64,000 bases of DNA from HXMU1420-2 sp017643305. Its GTDB lineage: Bacteria; Pseudomonadota; Alphaproteobacteria; Rhodobacterales; Rhodobacteraceae. The stretch covers positions 3,720,001-3,784,000 of the forward strand of contig OZ244249.1 of NCBI GenBank assembly GCA_965217135.1, read 5' to 3'. Positions 36,218 to 43,918 of this stretch are shown here, piece by piece; positions within the stretch are counted from its first letter, which is position 1, and every line of letters starts with the position of its first letter. A model generated the notes under the pieces. The model did no database searches. It saw only the letters and a list, made by a program, of their open reading frames with translations, and was not told where the DNA came from. A program made the position numbers and the translations under genes.

Positions 36218-36264
36218 GTCTCGTCACACGTCTGCAAACAGGCCCTTGGCCAGGATGGATTCAA

Positions 36265-36975
36265 ATGAAATTTCGGCGCTACGCGCTCTACTATCTGCCG
36301 CCGGAGGGCAGCGATTGGACCGTTGCGGCCACGGCTTGGCTGGGATGGGACATTGCCGCCGGAAGCCCGGCATTGCATCCTGATATCCCCGACCTGCCCC
36401 TGCCCGTGGAGGCAATCACCCGGACACCGCGCAAGTACGGGCTGCACGCCACGATCAAACCGCCCTTTTTTCTGGCTGATGGATGTGATGCGGCGGCGCT
36501 CACGACCGCCTGCCAATCCTTGTGCGACCGGCTTGGTCCGATTGTTCTGGACGGGCTCGACATTGCCAGGTTGGGCCGGTTTCTGGCCCTGCGGCCGCGC
36601 GGCGATGACACGGCCCTCAAACATCTGGCGGCGGCGTGCGTGGCAGAACTGGACGCTTTCCGCGCTCCGGCCTCTGAAGCAGAACTGACCAAGCGACGCG
36701 CCGGCGGTCTGACCCCGGCTCAGGACGTCTTGCTGCTGCGCTGGGGCTACCCCTATGTGATGGACCAGCTCCGCTTTCACATTACGCTGAGCGGTCGTCT
36801 GGCGCCGGACCGTGTGGCGGCCGTGCAGGCCCAGCTGTCCAGCTATCTGGGCCCAAGACTGCCAGAACCCTTCCACATTTCCGAGCTGGCGCTTGTGGGT
36901 GAGGCAGAGGATGGGCAATTCCACCTGATCCATCGCTATACGCTTTCCGGGGCCAGCAGCGACACCACCGCCTGA
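36265..36975 (+). CDS. DUF1045 phosphonate-associated protein, 2H phosphoesterase-like
   Basis: 236 residues opening RRYALYYLPPEGS, the DUF1045 start. Two H-x-T/S-type motifs, LHATIKPPF (about 63-71) and FHITLSG (about 172-178), match the paired histidines of the 2H phosphoesterase superfamily. The family nearly always lies in phosphonate loci; a role with cyclic ribose phosphate from C-P lyase is an inference. It is the only gene of the block on the plus strand besides phnF. Its 3' end overlaps the phnN 3' end by 40 bases. ATG 36265 has AGGATGG upstream. Confidence 0.85.
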   Translation: MKFRRYALYYLPPEGSDWTVAATAWLGWDIAAGSPALHPDIPDLPLPVEAITRTPRKYGLHATIKPPFFLADGCDAAALTTACQSLCDRLGPIVLDGLDIARLGRFLALRPRGDDTALKHLAAACVAELDAFRAPASEAELTKRRAGGLTPAQDVLLLRWGYPYVMDQLRFHITLSGRLAPDRVAAVQAQLSSYLGPRLPEPFHISELALVGEAEDGQFHLIHRYTLSGASSDTTA

Positions 36976-37499
36976 ACAGTTTCACCCAGCGACCCGCTAT
37001 TGTCGATCTGGTGCACAGTGCTCAACCCGTCCGGCAGGGCCAGCGCGGCGCGGCGCAACCGGTCGGCCTGGGCCTCGGGACGTTCGCGGCCTCGGCTTTG
37101 CAGCCGGGATGCCAATACGTCTGGCGCAGCGGACAGGGACACGACAATCAAGTCGCCAAACCGGTTCTGCGCCTGCATCAACACCGAGCGGGAAAGGTTC
37201 ACGAGAACGCCCCGCGCGCGGCTGCGCTGCGCGTCAATCTCAACCGGGATGCCATAGTTCAACCCATGCGCCTGCCATCGCAGTGCAAATGCACCTGCCT
37301 CGGCCATCGCGGCAAACTCCTCCACCGTTGCAGCGGTGAAATCTTCGCCCCCTGCTTCCACAGATCGTGTGATCACGCGACGTACCTTTTCCAATGCCGG
37401 GTTGGCCGCGCAGAGCGCGGACATCACCGTGTCCTTGCCCACGCCGGAGGGGCCAACAACCGCAATCACCGGCGCTGGCGTGGTTGGGACCGTGCCCAT
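36936..37499 (-). CDS. phnN: Ribose 1,5-bisphosphate phosphokinase
   Basis: PhnN phosphorylates ribose 1,5-bisphosphate, the sugar released after C-P lyase action, to PRPP. 187 residues of guanylate-kinase-like fold with Walker A GPSGVGKD (16-23), RRVITR and ALRWQAHGLNYGIP, the segment that in guanylate kinases binds the base and here the sugar. ATG at 37499 overlaps the phnL stop (ATGA). The last 40 bases are shared antisense with DUF1045. Confidence 0.92.
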   Translation of the reverse strand: MGTVPTTPAPVIAVVGPSGVGKDTVMSALCAANPALEKVRRVITRSVEAGGEDFTAATVEEFAAMAEAGAFALRWQAHGLNYGIPVEIDAQRSRARGVLVNLSRSVLMQAQNRFGDLIVVSLSAAPDVLASRLQSRGRERPEAQADRLRRAALALPDGLSTVHQIDNSGSLGETVQAVVSLLAPESV

Positions 37500-38188
37500 C
37501 AGGCAGCCCCGCGCGGCGCAAACTCTGACACATCAATTTCCCGGTCGCAGACTTCAGCTCGGGCCGCGGCATCATGGAAAATCCCCACAATCGCGGCCCC
37601 GCGCGCCTTTGCATCCAAAATAAGGTCCAACACGGTCCGGCAGTTTTTTGCGTCAAGGCTGGCGGTCGGTTCGTCCAGAAGCAGCGCGGGATAGTCATGC
37701 GCGAATCCGCGCGCGATGTTAACCCGCTGCTGTTCTCCACCAGAAAACGTGGTCGGGCTGAGGCTCCACAGGGGTTCTGGAATTCGCAAACGGCGCAGCA
37801 AGTCTGCCGCACGCGCCTGCGCCGTTTCCGCATCAACGCCCAAAGTCAGCAAAGGCTCTGCCACCACCTGCAGGGTCGGCACCCGGGGTACCACGCGCAG
37901 GAACTGGCTGACATAGCCCAGGCTTTCGCGACGGAGCGCCAGAATTTCGCGTGGTTCAGCCTGCACCAGATCCACCCCGGCCACGCAGATCTGTCCCGCA
38001 CTGGCCAGATAGTTGCCATAGATCATCCGCATCAGGGTGGATTTCCCGGCCCCCGACGCACCTGATAGCGCCACACATTCGCCCGGGGCAACGGAGAACC
38101 CAGCGTCACGCATCACCTCGATCACTGCGGCACCCTGATTGTGCAAGACGAATGTCTTGACCACGCCATTGAGTTCGATCATCGCCAT
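37499..38188 (-). CDS. phnL: C-P lyase complex ABC-type ATPase PhnL
   Basis: 229 residues. Walker A GASGAGKS, Q-loop YVSQFLRVVPRV, signature FSGGEQQRVNIARG and Walker B LLLDEPTASLD are all present. PhnL resembles ABC transporter ATPases but binds PhnK on the PhnGHIJ core rather than a membrane permease, and is needed for phosphonate breakdown in vivo. ATG 38188 was chosen over an upstream open stretch because the family begins at this point (MIELNGVVKTF). One base separates it from phnK. Confidence 0.92.
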   Translation of the reverse strand: MAMIELNGVVKTFVLHNQGAAVIEVMRDAGFSVAPGECVALSGASGAGKSTLMRMIYGNYLASAGQICVAGVDLVQAEPREILALRRESLGYVSQFLRVVPRVPTLQVVAEPLLTLGVDAETAQARAADLLRRLRIPEPLWSLSPTTFSGGEQQRVNIARGFAHDYPALLLDEPTASLDAKNCRTVLDLILDAKARGAAIVGIFHDAAARAEVCDREIDVSEFAPRGAA

Positions 38189-38189
38189 G

Positions 38190-38960
38190 TCACACCTGTA
38201 AAACCGAGGACACCAGCAGCTGGGTATAACCGTGCTGCGGATCATCCAAAACCTGGTCGGTCAAACCGGCCTCCACCACATGACCGTCCTTCATCACCAT
38301 CAACCGATCAGCGAGCAGACGTACCACCGCCAGATCATGCGTCACGATCAGGGCGGACAGCCCCATTTCCCGCACCAACCCGCGAACAAGATCCAGCAGC
38401 CTCGCCTGCACCGAAACGTCCAAACCGCCAGTGGGTTCGTCCATGAACACCAGTCGCGGCCCTGTCACCAGATTGCGGGCGATCTGCAGGCGCTGCTGCA
38501 TGCCCCCAGAAAAGGCGGAGGGGCGGTCATCAATTCGGTTTTCGTCAATCTCCACACGCTCCAGCCAATCAGTAGCGCGGCTCCGGATGTCGCCGTAGTG
38601 CCGCGTGCCGACAGCCATCAGCCGTTCACCAATATTACCGCCGGCGCTGACCGTCATCCGCAAACCGTCTCGCGCGTGCTGATGCACAAAGGCCCAGTCC
38701 GTACGCGACAGCATGCGTCGCGCGGGTTCGGACATGGTGACCGTGTCCACCGGGCCATCGGCGCGGGTGTCAAAAATCACTTCTCCCGTGTCAGGCGGCA
38801 GGTGTCCAGCAAGGCAGTTGAGCAATGTGGACTTGCCCGAGCCGCTTTCGCCAACGATGCCCATGACCTCACCTGGGTAGAGATCAAAGCCGACATCGGT
38901 GCAGCCCATGCGCGCGCCATAATGTTTGGAGATGTTGCGAACTTGCAGAAGCGGGGTCAT
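38190..38960 (-). CDS. phnK: C-P lyase complex ABC-type ATPase PhnK
   Basis: 256 residues beginning MTPLLQVRNISKHYGARMGC. Walker A GESGSGKS, signature FSGGMQQRLQIARN, Walker B LVFMDEPTGGLDVS. It docks on the PhnJ subunit of the core complex and with PhnL couples ATP hydrolysis to turnover. ATG 38960 makes an ATGA overlap with the phnJ stop; the open frame upstream reads through the phnJ cysteine region and is not used. Confidence 0.93.
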   Translation of the reverse strand: MTPLLQVRNISKHYGARMGCTDVGFDLYPGEVMGIVGESGSGKSTLLNCLAGHLPPDTGEVIFDTRADGPVDTVTMSEPARRMLSRTDWAFVHQHARDGLRMTVSAGGNIGERLMAVGTRHYGDIRSRATDWLERVEIDENRIDDRPSAFSGGMQQRLQIARNLVTGPRLVFMDEPTGGLDVSVQARLLDLVRGLVREMGLSALIVTHDLAVVRLLADRLMVMKDGHVVEAGLTDQVLDDPQHGYTQLLVSSVLQV

Positions 38961-39814
38961 TGCGCAGGCACTCCCAACCGGCCGATATGCCCCGCCTCGC
39001 GGCGGCACCGGCAGTAATCTGTGTCGGAGCAGACAAACATGCGCCCGCCCTGATCATCGGTGATGACTTCGTCAAGATAGCTGTCTTGGGCCCCACAGAG
39101 ATCGCAGGCGTGATCCGCCTTGGAGGCTTCGAACGGGTAATCTTCAAAATCCAGGCTGACCACCTTGGTATGTGGCGGCACAGCGTAGATCCGTTGCTCT
39201 CGCCCCGCACCAAACAGTTGGATCGCGTCCATTTCCAGCTTGGGGTTGTCAAATTTCGGGATCGGCGACGGGTCCATCACATACCGTTCACTGACACGCA
39301 CGGGATAGGCATAGCTCGTGGCGATCTGACCGTGCTGGGAGATATCTTCGTAGAGCTTCACATGCATCAGACCGTATTCCTCCAGACTGTGCATTTTGCG
39401 GGTCTCCGTCTCGCGTGGCTCCAGAAAGCGCAATGGTTCCGGGATTGGCACTTGGTAGACGAGGATCTGATCCTCGCGCAGCTTTTGCTCCGGGATGCGG
39501 TGGCGGGTCTGGATCACTGTGGCCTTTTCGGTCTCTTCAGTCGTTTCAACCCCAGCTGTGCGTTCGAAAAATTTGCGGATCGATACAGCATTGGTCGTAT
39601 CATCAGCACCCTGGTCGATCACTTTCAGTGTGTCATCGGGCGTCAGCGTTGCTGCGCTCACCTGCACGCCACCAGTACCCCAGCCATAGGGCATCGGCAT
39701 TTCGCGGGAGGCGAAGGGAACCTGATAGCCAGGGATCGCCAAACCCTTGAGGATCGCCCGGCGGATCATCCGCTTGGTCTGCTCGTCGAGATAAGCAAAA
39801 TTGTATTCGTTCAT
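38957..39814 (-). CDS. phnJ: C-P lyase radical-SAM subunit PhnJ
   Basis: PhnJ cleaves the carbon-phosphorus bond of ribose 1-methylphosphonate 5-phosphate by radical chemistry. 285 residues, normal length. The cysteine set is complete: C237, C240, C262 and C268 in CDLCGAQ and VCSDTDYCRCR, spaced as in the E. coli enzyme (C241, C244, C266, C272), plus C270. Thus the iron-sulphur ligands and the catalytic Cys look intact. It overlaps phnK by four bases and the DUF559 gene by four, instead of adjoining phnI. Confidence 0.95.
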   Translation of the reverse strand: MNEYNFAYLDEQTKRMIRRAILKGLAIPGYQVPFASREMPMPYGWGTGGVQVSAATLTPDDTLKVIDQGADDTTNAVSIRKFFERTAGVETTEETEKATVIQTRHRIPEQKLREDQILVYQVPIPEPLRFLEPRETETRKMHSLEEYGLMHVKLYEDISQHGQIATSYAYPVRVSERYVMDPSPIPKFDNPKLEMDAIQLFGAGREQRIYAVPPHTKVVSLDFEDYPFEASKADHACDLCGAQDSYLDEVITDDQGGRMFVCSDTDYCRCRREAGHIGRLGVPAQ

Positions 39815-40083
39815 CGCTCCACTTCCTCGGCAATGCGCTGCGGGACGCCGGGTAGATTGGTGTGATTACCGCCGTTCCAGAACCGCAGGATGCAGATACC
39901 TTCTGCGGCGAGAATGCCATCGAGAGCCTGATCCCGGCGGCTTTCAACAGGTTGGCCACGATCCGTTTCGACGGTCAGCTTGTGGTCTGCACAATCGAAA
40001 TCCGAAACAACCGACCACACAGGTGTCTGCGGTCGAAACTTCAGCCCCAGAAACTGCCGGTTGAGGGGCGCCGTGCAGATCAT
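39811..40083 (-). CDS. DUF559 endonuclease-like small protein between phnI and phnJ
   Basis: 90 residues: FLGLKFRPQTPVWSVVSDFD, then CADHKLTVETDRGQ, RRDQALDGILAAEGICILRFWNG and NLPGVPQRIAEEV. This is the DUF559 pattern (Vsr/PD-(D/E)XK nuclease fold). The Asp of SDFD and the E-x-D of VETD correspond to the metal-binding positions. Normal members are about 115-125 residues, so the first helix (about 25-30 residues) is missing. ATGA overlaps join it to phnI before and phnJ after, so it is translated as part of the C-P lyase operon. Whether it is active, or merely kept because it links two reading frames, is open. Confidence 0.72.
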   Translation of the reverse strand: MICTAPLNRQFLGLKFRPQTPVWSVVSDFDCADHKLTVETDRGQPVESRRDQALDGILAAEGICILRFWNGGNHTNLPGVPQRIAEEVER

Positions 40084-41165
40084 TCCGCGGCCTCGGACAC
40101 ATCCGCACCAGCTTCGCGGCGCATGCGGCGGACCAGTTCCAACTCGGATTGGAAATCCACGTAATGGGGCAGTTTGATATGCTCCAGAAAGCCTGTGGCC
40201 TGAATGTTGTCTGCGTGGCTCAGCACAAATTCCTCGTCCTGCGCAACGGCGCCCACATTGTCTTCACCCAGCTCTTTCCAGCGCAGCGCCCGATCGACCA
40301 GCGCGACGGCAATGGCCTTGCGTTCGGATTGGCCAAAAACCAGCCCATAGCCTCGGGTGAATTGTGGCGGCTCGGTCTTGGAGCCTTTGAACTGGTTGAC
40401 CGTTTCACATTCGGTCAGCTCCAGTTCCCCAATGTCGATGGCAAAGCCGAGCTCAGGCACTTCCATCTCCACTGCCACGCTGCCAATGCGCAATTCGCCC
40501 ACGAAGGCATGGTTGCGCGCGTAGCCGCGCTGGGTGGAATAAGCGACGCCCAGCACAAAGCCTTCATCGCCACGCGCAAGAGACTGGAGCCGCATATCGC
40601 GCCCGGCCGGATAGGACATCGGTTCGCGCGTCAAGTCGCGTGGGATGGCGTCGTTTTCCGGCTCGGTCTGGATAATGTCTTCGCCTTGAAGGAACTCCGT
40701 GATGTGCGGTGTGGGCTCCGTGCGCGGTGGCGCGCTGGGGGCTGGCGATACGTCCCCGTCCGCGGCCAGTTTGAAATCCAGCATGCGGTGGGTGTAATCA
40801 AACGTCGGACCCAGCACCTGCCCACCTGGCGCATCCTTGAAGGTTGCGCTGATGCGCCGGTCGCAGGCCATGTCCCCCGTCGAGATCGGCAGGCTGGCCC
40901 CGAACCGGGGCAAAGTGGTACGGTAGGCGCGGATCAAGAAGATCGCTTCGATCAGATCGCCTCGCGCCTGCTTGATCGCCAGCGCGGCCAGGTCGGGATC
41001 ATAAAGCGAGCCTTCGGCCATCACCCGGTTCACCGCCAGCTTCAACTGTTCACGGATTTGCTCAATGCTAAGTTCGGCTACATCCGTGTCGCCGCGCCGC
41101 TCTTCGGCGAGCCAGGCATGGGCATTGTCGATGGCGCGTTCGCCGCCTTTGACTGCAACATACAT
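40080..41165 (-). CDS. phnI: C-P lyase core subunit PhnI
   Basis: 361 residues starting MYVAVKGGERAIDNAHAWL, the conserved opening. Further family blocks are AVNRVMAEGSLYDPDLAALA, DYTHRMLDFKLAADG, GYARNHAFVGELRIG and FLEHIKLPHYVDFQ. With PhnG, H, J and L it forms the nucleosidase step that attaches the phosphonate to ribose triphosphate in place of adenine. ATG 41165 follows GGAGAGGCC. The frame stays open upstream into phnH but without homology. Overlaps the DUF559 gene by four bases. Confidence 0.94.
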   Translation of the reverse strand: MYVAVKGGERAIDNAHAWLAEERRGDTDVAELSIEQIREQLKLAVNRVMAEGSLYDPDLAALAIKQARGDLIEAIFLIRAYRTTLPRFGASLPISTGDMACDRRISATFKDAPGGQVLGPTFDYTHRMLDFKLAADGDVSPAPSAPPRTEPTPHITEFLQGEDIIQTEPENDAIPRDLTREPMSYPAGRDMRLQSLARGDEGFVLGVAYSTQRGYARNHAFVGELRIGSVAVEMEVPELGFAIDIGELELTECETVNQFKGSKTEPPQFTRGYGLVFGQSERKAIAVALVDRALRWKELGEDNVGAVAQDEEFVLSHADNIQATGFLEHIKLPHYVDFQSELELVRRMRREAGADVSEAAE

Positions 41166-41166
41166 A

Positions 41167-41736
41167 TCAGGCCTCTCCGATCCGGGTGCTGCGCGGCAAC
41201 GCGGCGAGCTGATCGCCACATGTCAGAAAGAAATCCAGCCCCAGCGGATAGAGCAGCGCGTTTTGCGCCATGGTCTCGGCATCCGGCAAAGGCAGATGGA
41301 CGACATCGCGGATGCCCGGGCCGCGCAGAGCTGATCCGGGGCCGTCCAGTCTGGGAACCTCGACGATCAGGGTGGCTGAGCGATCCGGATACTCCGCCGT
41401 ACCAATCTGGTAGCGGTCTATGGGCGTCAGATCAGACCAGTGGCCAATGGCAAACGCTGCCTCTTCGAAGCCCACAATCGGCGCGCCGGTGTGAAAGGTC
41501 ACCCAGTTGCGAATGTCCGGAGTATTAAACGGCTCAGTCAAGACCAACCCCGTGTCCGGATCGCACAAGGTCAGCACCAGCACCCCGGCGGCGATGCTCA
41601 GCGGCGGGGGCGGGGCGGCGCCAGTCACGGTTTGTACAGTGCCGGGCCGGGCCATCGCAGTCATCGCTGCGCGAAAGGCGATGGCAGCGTCCACGGGCGC
41701 ATTTTGGAACCCACCGATCAATGCTTCTGTCTGCAT
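41167..41736 (-). CDS. phnH: C-P lyase core subunit PhnH
   Basis: 189 residues. MQTEALIGGFQNAPVDAAIAFRA and MARPGTV are the standard N-terminal blocks, and RGPGIRD and the end LYPLGLDFFLTCGDQLAALPR are the standard C-terminal ones. PhnH is a structural subunit of the PhnGHIJ core with a PLP-transferase-like fold without cofactor. It starts one base into the phnG stop (TAATG) and ends one base before phnI. Confidence 0.93.
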   Translation of the reverse strand: MQTEALIGGFQNAPVDAAIAFRAAMTAMARPGTVQTVTGAAPPPPLSIAAGVLVLTLCDPDTGLVLTEPFNTPDIRNWVTFHTGAPIVGFEEAAFAIGHWSDLTPIDRYQIGTAEYPDRSATLIVEVPRLDGPGSALRGPGIRDVVHLPLPDAETMAQNALLYPLGLDFFLTCGDQLAALPRSTRIGEA

Positions 41737-42194
41737 TAGTCCTCCCCCCGCGCCATAGTGAAAAACTCCACTTTTGTTGCTGCGGCCTTTCCGGCTCGCA
41801 TGACGCGGTTTTCGGTTTGTTTTTCTTCCAGCGGCACCAGCACGGCGCGTTGCACGGCGGCTGCCAGTTCTGTCTGCATCAGCGCATCAATCAACGCAGC
41901 TGCCTCGGCTTTGGTTTTGCTGCGCCCTTGCACATAAGCATGGCCGACCTGACCCCCCTGCAGCCGCAAACTGCAGCGCGTTACTGTCATTTCACCCAAG
42001 TTGAACGGTGCGCCCGTGCCACCCATTCGGCCGCGCACCATGACGCCGCCGATCTCCGGCGCGCGCAACCAGGTGAAGCCCGGGGCTTGCCCAAAGGACT
42101 GCCAAAGGTGCAGCAAATCCGCTTCGTCAGAACGGGCCAATAGGCCCATCCAACCACGTCGGTCCTCTGTGTCGATTTCAATGTCAGGTGTCAT
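41736..42194 (-). CDS. phnG: C-P lyase core subunit PhnG
   Basis: 152 residues. RRGWMGLLARSDEADLLHLW, then PEIGGVMVRGRMGGTGAPFNLGE and VGHAYVQGRSKTKAEAAALIDAL, are family blocks. First gene of the leftward phnGHI-DUF559-JKLN run; its start is preceded by a regulated promoter region (see 42204-42298). It works with PhnI, H and L in forming the ribose-linked phosphonate. Confidence 0.92.
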   Translation of the reverse strand: MTPDIEIDTEDRRGWMGLLARSDEADLLHLWQSFGQAPGFTWLRAPEIGGVMVRGRMGGTGAPFNLGEMTVTRCSLRLQGGQVGHAYVQGRSKTKAEAAALIDALMQTELAAAVQRAVLVPLEEKQTENRVMRAGKAAATKVEFFTMARGED

Positions 42195-42203
42195 GGTTTC
42201 CGC

Positions 42204-42232
42204 TTGGCAAAGCTGTCTATTTTAACTATACA
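42204..42232 (+). promoter_or_regulatory. Candidate phnF promoter
   Basis: TTGGCA at 42204-42209 and TATACA at 42227-42232 are 17 bases apart on the plus strand, about 65 bases before the phnF ATG. The -10 box lies inside the 27-base inverted repeat, so a repressor there would block it. Confidence 0.45.
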
Positions 42233-42240
42233 ACTAGACA
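42214..42240. promoter_or_regulatory. Candidate PhnF operator (27-base inverted repeat)
   Basis: Arms TGTCTA (42214-42219) and TAGACA (42235-42240) are symmetric, and inside the arms further matches bring the half-sites to 9 of 13. HutC-type GntR regulators bind such TCTA/TAGA-rich repeats. It covers the phnF -10 box and lies directly downstream of the phnG -10 box, so one bound dimer would repress both directions. Confidence 0.6.
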
Positions 42241-42241
42241 A

Positions 42242-42269
42242 ATAATAGCAGCCAACCCGAATTTCGCAA
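42242..42269 (-). promoter_or_regulatory. Candidate phnG promoter
   Basis: On the minus strand TTGCGA (42269-42264) and TATTAT (42247-42242) are separated by 16 bases. The -10 is one change from TATAAT; the -35 is weak, as expected for an activated promoter. A Pho box lies 11 bases upstream of the -35 and the inverted repeat begins just after the -10. Confidence 0.5.
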
Positions 42270-42280
42270 TCCCGTACTTG

Positions 42281-42298
42281 ATGAAAGTTTCATGACAT
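42281..42298 (-). promoter_or_regulatory. Pho box upstream of phnG
   Basis: Read on the minus strand the site is ATGTCATGAAACTTTCAT, matching 15 of 18 positions of the classical PhoB consensus CTGTCATAAAACTGTCAT, including both TCAT halves and the 11-base period. It points towards phnG. It overlaps the phnF start codon (42297), so PhoB bound here might also hinder phnF expression. Confidence 0.65.
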
Positions 42299-43010
42299 GC
42301 CCCGTTCCGCCCTGTGGAAATCCATCGCACTTTCGCTGACAGCAGACGTGGCCGAGGGACGGTATCAGATGGGCGACCAACTGCCGACCGAGGCACAGCT
42401 GGCGGCGAAATTCGGCGTCAATCGTCACACAGTGCGCCGGGCCATTGCCTCGCTCGCCGATCAAGGGCTGGTGCATGCGCGTCGCGGAGCGGGGGTGTTC
42501 GTGACAGCCCAGCCTACCGATTATCCCATTGGTCAACGCGTGCGCTTTCACCAGAATGTTGCAGCGGGCGGACAGAGCCCGGGCAAGGAGGTGCTCAGCG
42601 TCACCACCCGCGCCGCCGACCAGCGTGAGGCGGAAGCGCTGGGTCTCTCCCCCGGCGATCCGGTGCATGCCTATGACGGTTGGTCCCTGGCGGATGGACA
42701 GCCCATCGCGCTGTTTACCAGCGTTTTTCCAGCCAGGCGCGTGCCTGATATGCCAAAGGCACTGAAGAAAACCTCTTCGGTGACCGAAGCATTGCACCTG
42801 TGCGGCGTCGCAGACTACACCCGCGCCTCCACACGTATCACCGCCAAGCTGGCCAATTCCACCCAGGCGCAGGTGCTGCGTATTCCCGAAGGCGCACCAA
42901 TCATACGGACCACGGGCATCAACGTAGATGCGGATGGTGCTCCGGTGGAATATGGCCGCACATGGTTTGCAGGTGACCGGGTGACGCTGACCCTGGATGG
43001 CCAAAGCTGA
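42297..43010 (+). CDS. phnF: GntR/HutC-family phosphonate regulator
   Basis: 237 residues. The N-terminal winged helix (about 1-75) shows YQMGDQLPTEAQLAAKFGVNR and HTVRRAIASLADQGLVHARRG, the GntR recognition helix. The rest is a UTRA ligand domain with REAEALGLSPGDPVHAYDGW and VTEALHLCGVADYTRA. It is divergent from phnG, and the 27-base repeat between them is the likely binding site. PhnF normally represses phn genes until a phosphonate or phosphate signal is sensed; the ligand here is unknown. ATG 42297 has no strong ribosome site. Three bases separate its stop from the converging hexapeptide transferase. Confidence 0.88.
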   Translation: MPRSALWKSIALSLTADVAEGRYQMGDQLPTEAQLAAKFGVNRHTVRRAIASLADQGLVHARRGAGVFVTAQPTDYPIGQRVRFHQNVAAGGQSPGKEVLSVTTRAADQREAEALGLSPGDPVHAYDGWSLADGQPIALFTSVFPARRVPDMPKALKKTSSVTEALHLCGVADYTRASTRITAKLANSTQAQVLRIPEGAPIIRTTGINVDADGAPVEYGRTWFAGDRVTLTLDGQS

Positions 43011-43012
43011 GA

Positions 43013-43633
43013 TTATTCGTATTTCTCCAGGAACGCTTCCGCCTCCAGTGTCCGGAAATCCTCCAGCGACACGCGCAGGCGGTCGTGGTCCCAGTCCCAC
43101 CATCCCAAAGCCATCAGGCGGTCAGCCACGGGCTCCGGTAAACGGCGACGCAGTGCGCGGGCAGGAACGCCCGCAACAATCGTGTATGGCGGAACATCTT
43201 TGGTAACGACTGCCCCAGACGCCACAACCGCGCCATGGCCGATCGTCACCTCTGGCTTGACCTGCGCATTGTGCCCGATCCACGTGTCATGGCCGATCGT
43301 CACGCGCCGTTTGGCACGCTTTTCAAACCAGGCGGCGTCATCTTCGATATCGTCCCAGTAGCTGGCCGACCGGTAGAGGAAATGATGCAGCGAAGCCTTT
43401 TCCATAGGATGATCTGTCGCCCCGACCCGCACACAGGACGCGATATTTGCAAATTTTCCAATTGATGCGTTAGCAAAATCACAGCGCTGGGTGCAGTAGG
43501 AATAATCGCCGAATTCGGAATTGACGATGACCGTTTGCGCCCCGATCTCTACATAGCGGCCGAACTGAGCGTTCTGGATCTGACAACCATCGTGGATCAC
43601 CGGACCGTCCGGGTTCAGGCGTGCCGCCGCCAT
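43013..43633 (-). CDS. Phosphonate-locus hexapeptide-repeat acetyltransferase
   Basis: 206 residues of left-handed beta-helix type: repeated VIHDGCQIQNAQFGRYVEIG, FANASIGKFANIASCVRVGA and VTIGHDTWIGHNAQV hexads, with DHPMEKASLHHF as the active-site His region of xenobiotic (chloramphenicol-type) acetyltransferases. This subfamily is defined by its presence in phn loci, possibly acetylating an aminophosphonate to aid handling or detoxify it. ATG 43633 shares its A with the phnE stop (TGATG), showing it was co-transcribed with the transporter genes now interrupted by the insertion sequence. Confidence 0.85.
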   Translation of the reverse strand: MAAARLNPDGPVIHDGCQIQNAQFGRYVEIGAQTVIVNSEFGDYSYCTQRCDFANASIGKFANIASCVRVGATDHPMEKASLHHFLYRSASYWDDIEDDAAWFEKRAKRRVTIGHDTWIGHNAQVKPEVTIGHGAVVASGAVVTKDVPPYTIVAGVPARALRRRLPEPVADRLMALGWWDWDHDRLRVSLEDFRTLEAEAFLEKYE

Positions 43634-43898
43634 CAGTGCCCCCCCTCATCACCTTTGATCAGACGCCGCCGCAGCCAGCCCGAGAACCAATCCATGAAAA
43701 TCACCATCAGAATGATGAGGACAATGTAATACGCCACCTCTTCCCAATCCTTCTGGGTAATGATCGCCTGCGTCAACATCAGCCCGATTCCACCACCCGT
43801 GATTGCGCCGATAATTGTGGCACTGCGCGTGTTCGATTCCAGAAAATACAGCAACTGGGACAACAGAACCGGCGTGATCTGAGGTGGGTGGCCTGATC
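43633..43898 (-). pseudogene. phnE: phnE 3' fragment, cut by IS3-family element
   Basis: Read leftward, the last 80-odd residues of a phosphonate ABC permease remain: PQITPVLLSQLLYFLES, NTRSATIIGAITGGGIGLML and VAYYIVLIILMVIFMDW. NTRSATIIGA-GGGIG is the EAA-like loop of PhnE. Homology stops at the PQ codons near 43886, against the insertion sequence end at about 43899. Codons read upstream of that belong to the element. The 5' two thirds of phnE, and the phnC and phnD expected beyond it, are absent; the far side of the element carries an unrelated gene. Confidence 0.88.
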
Positions 43899-43918
43899 TG
43901 ACTGGTCCATATTGATTG

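Noticed and set aside
40149..41528. A 459-codon open frame on the plus strand
   Set aside because: Antisense to phnI and phnH, with no family resemblance; a codon-bias shadow.
42281..42299. phnF start codon further downstream to free the Pho box
   Set aside because: The ATG at 42297 gives the full winged-helix N-terminus (PRSALWKSIALSL), so the overlap between start codon and Pho box seems real.
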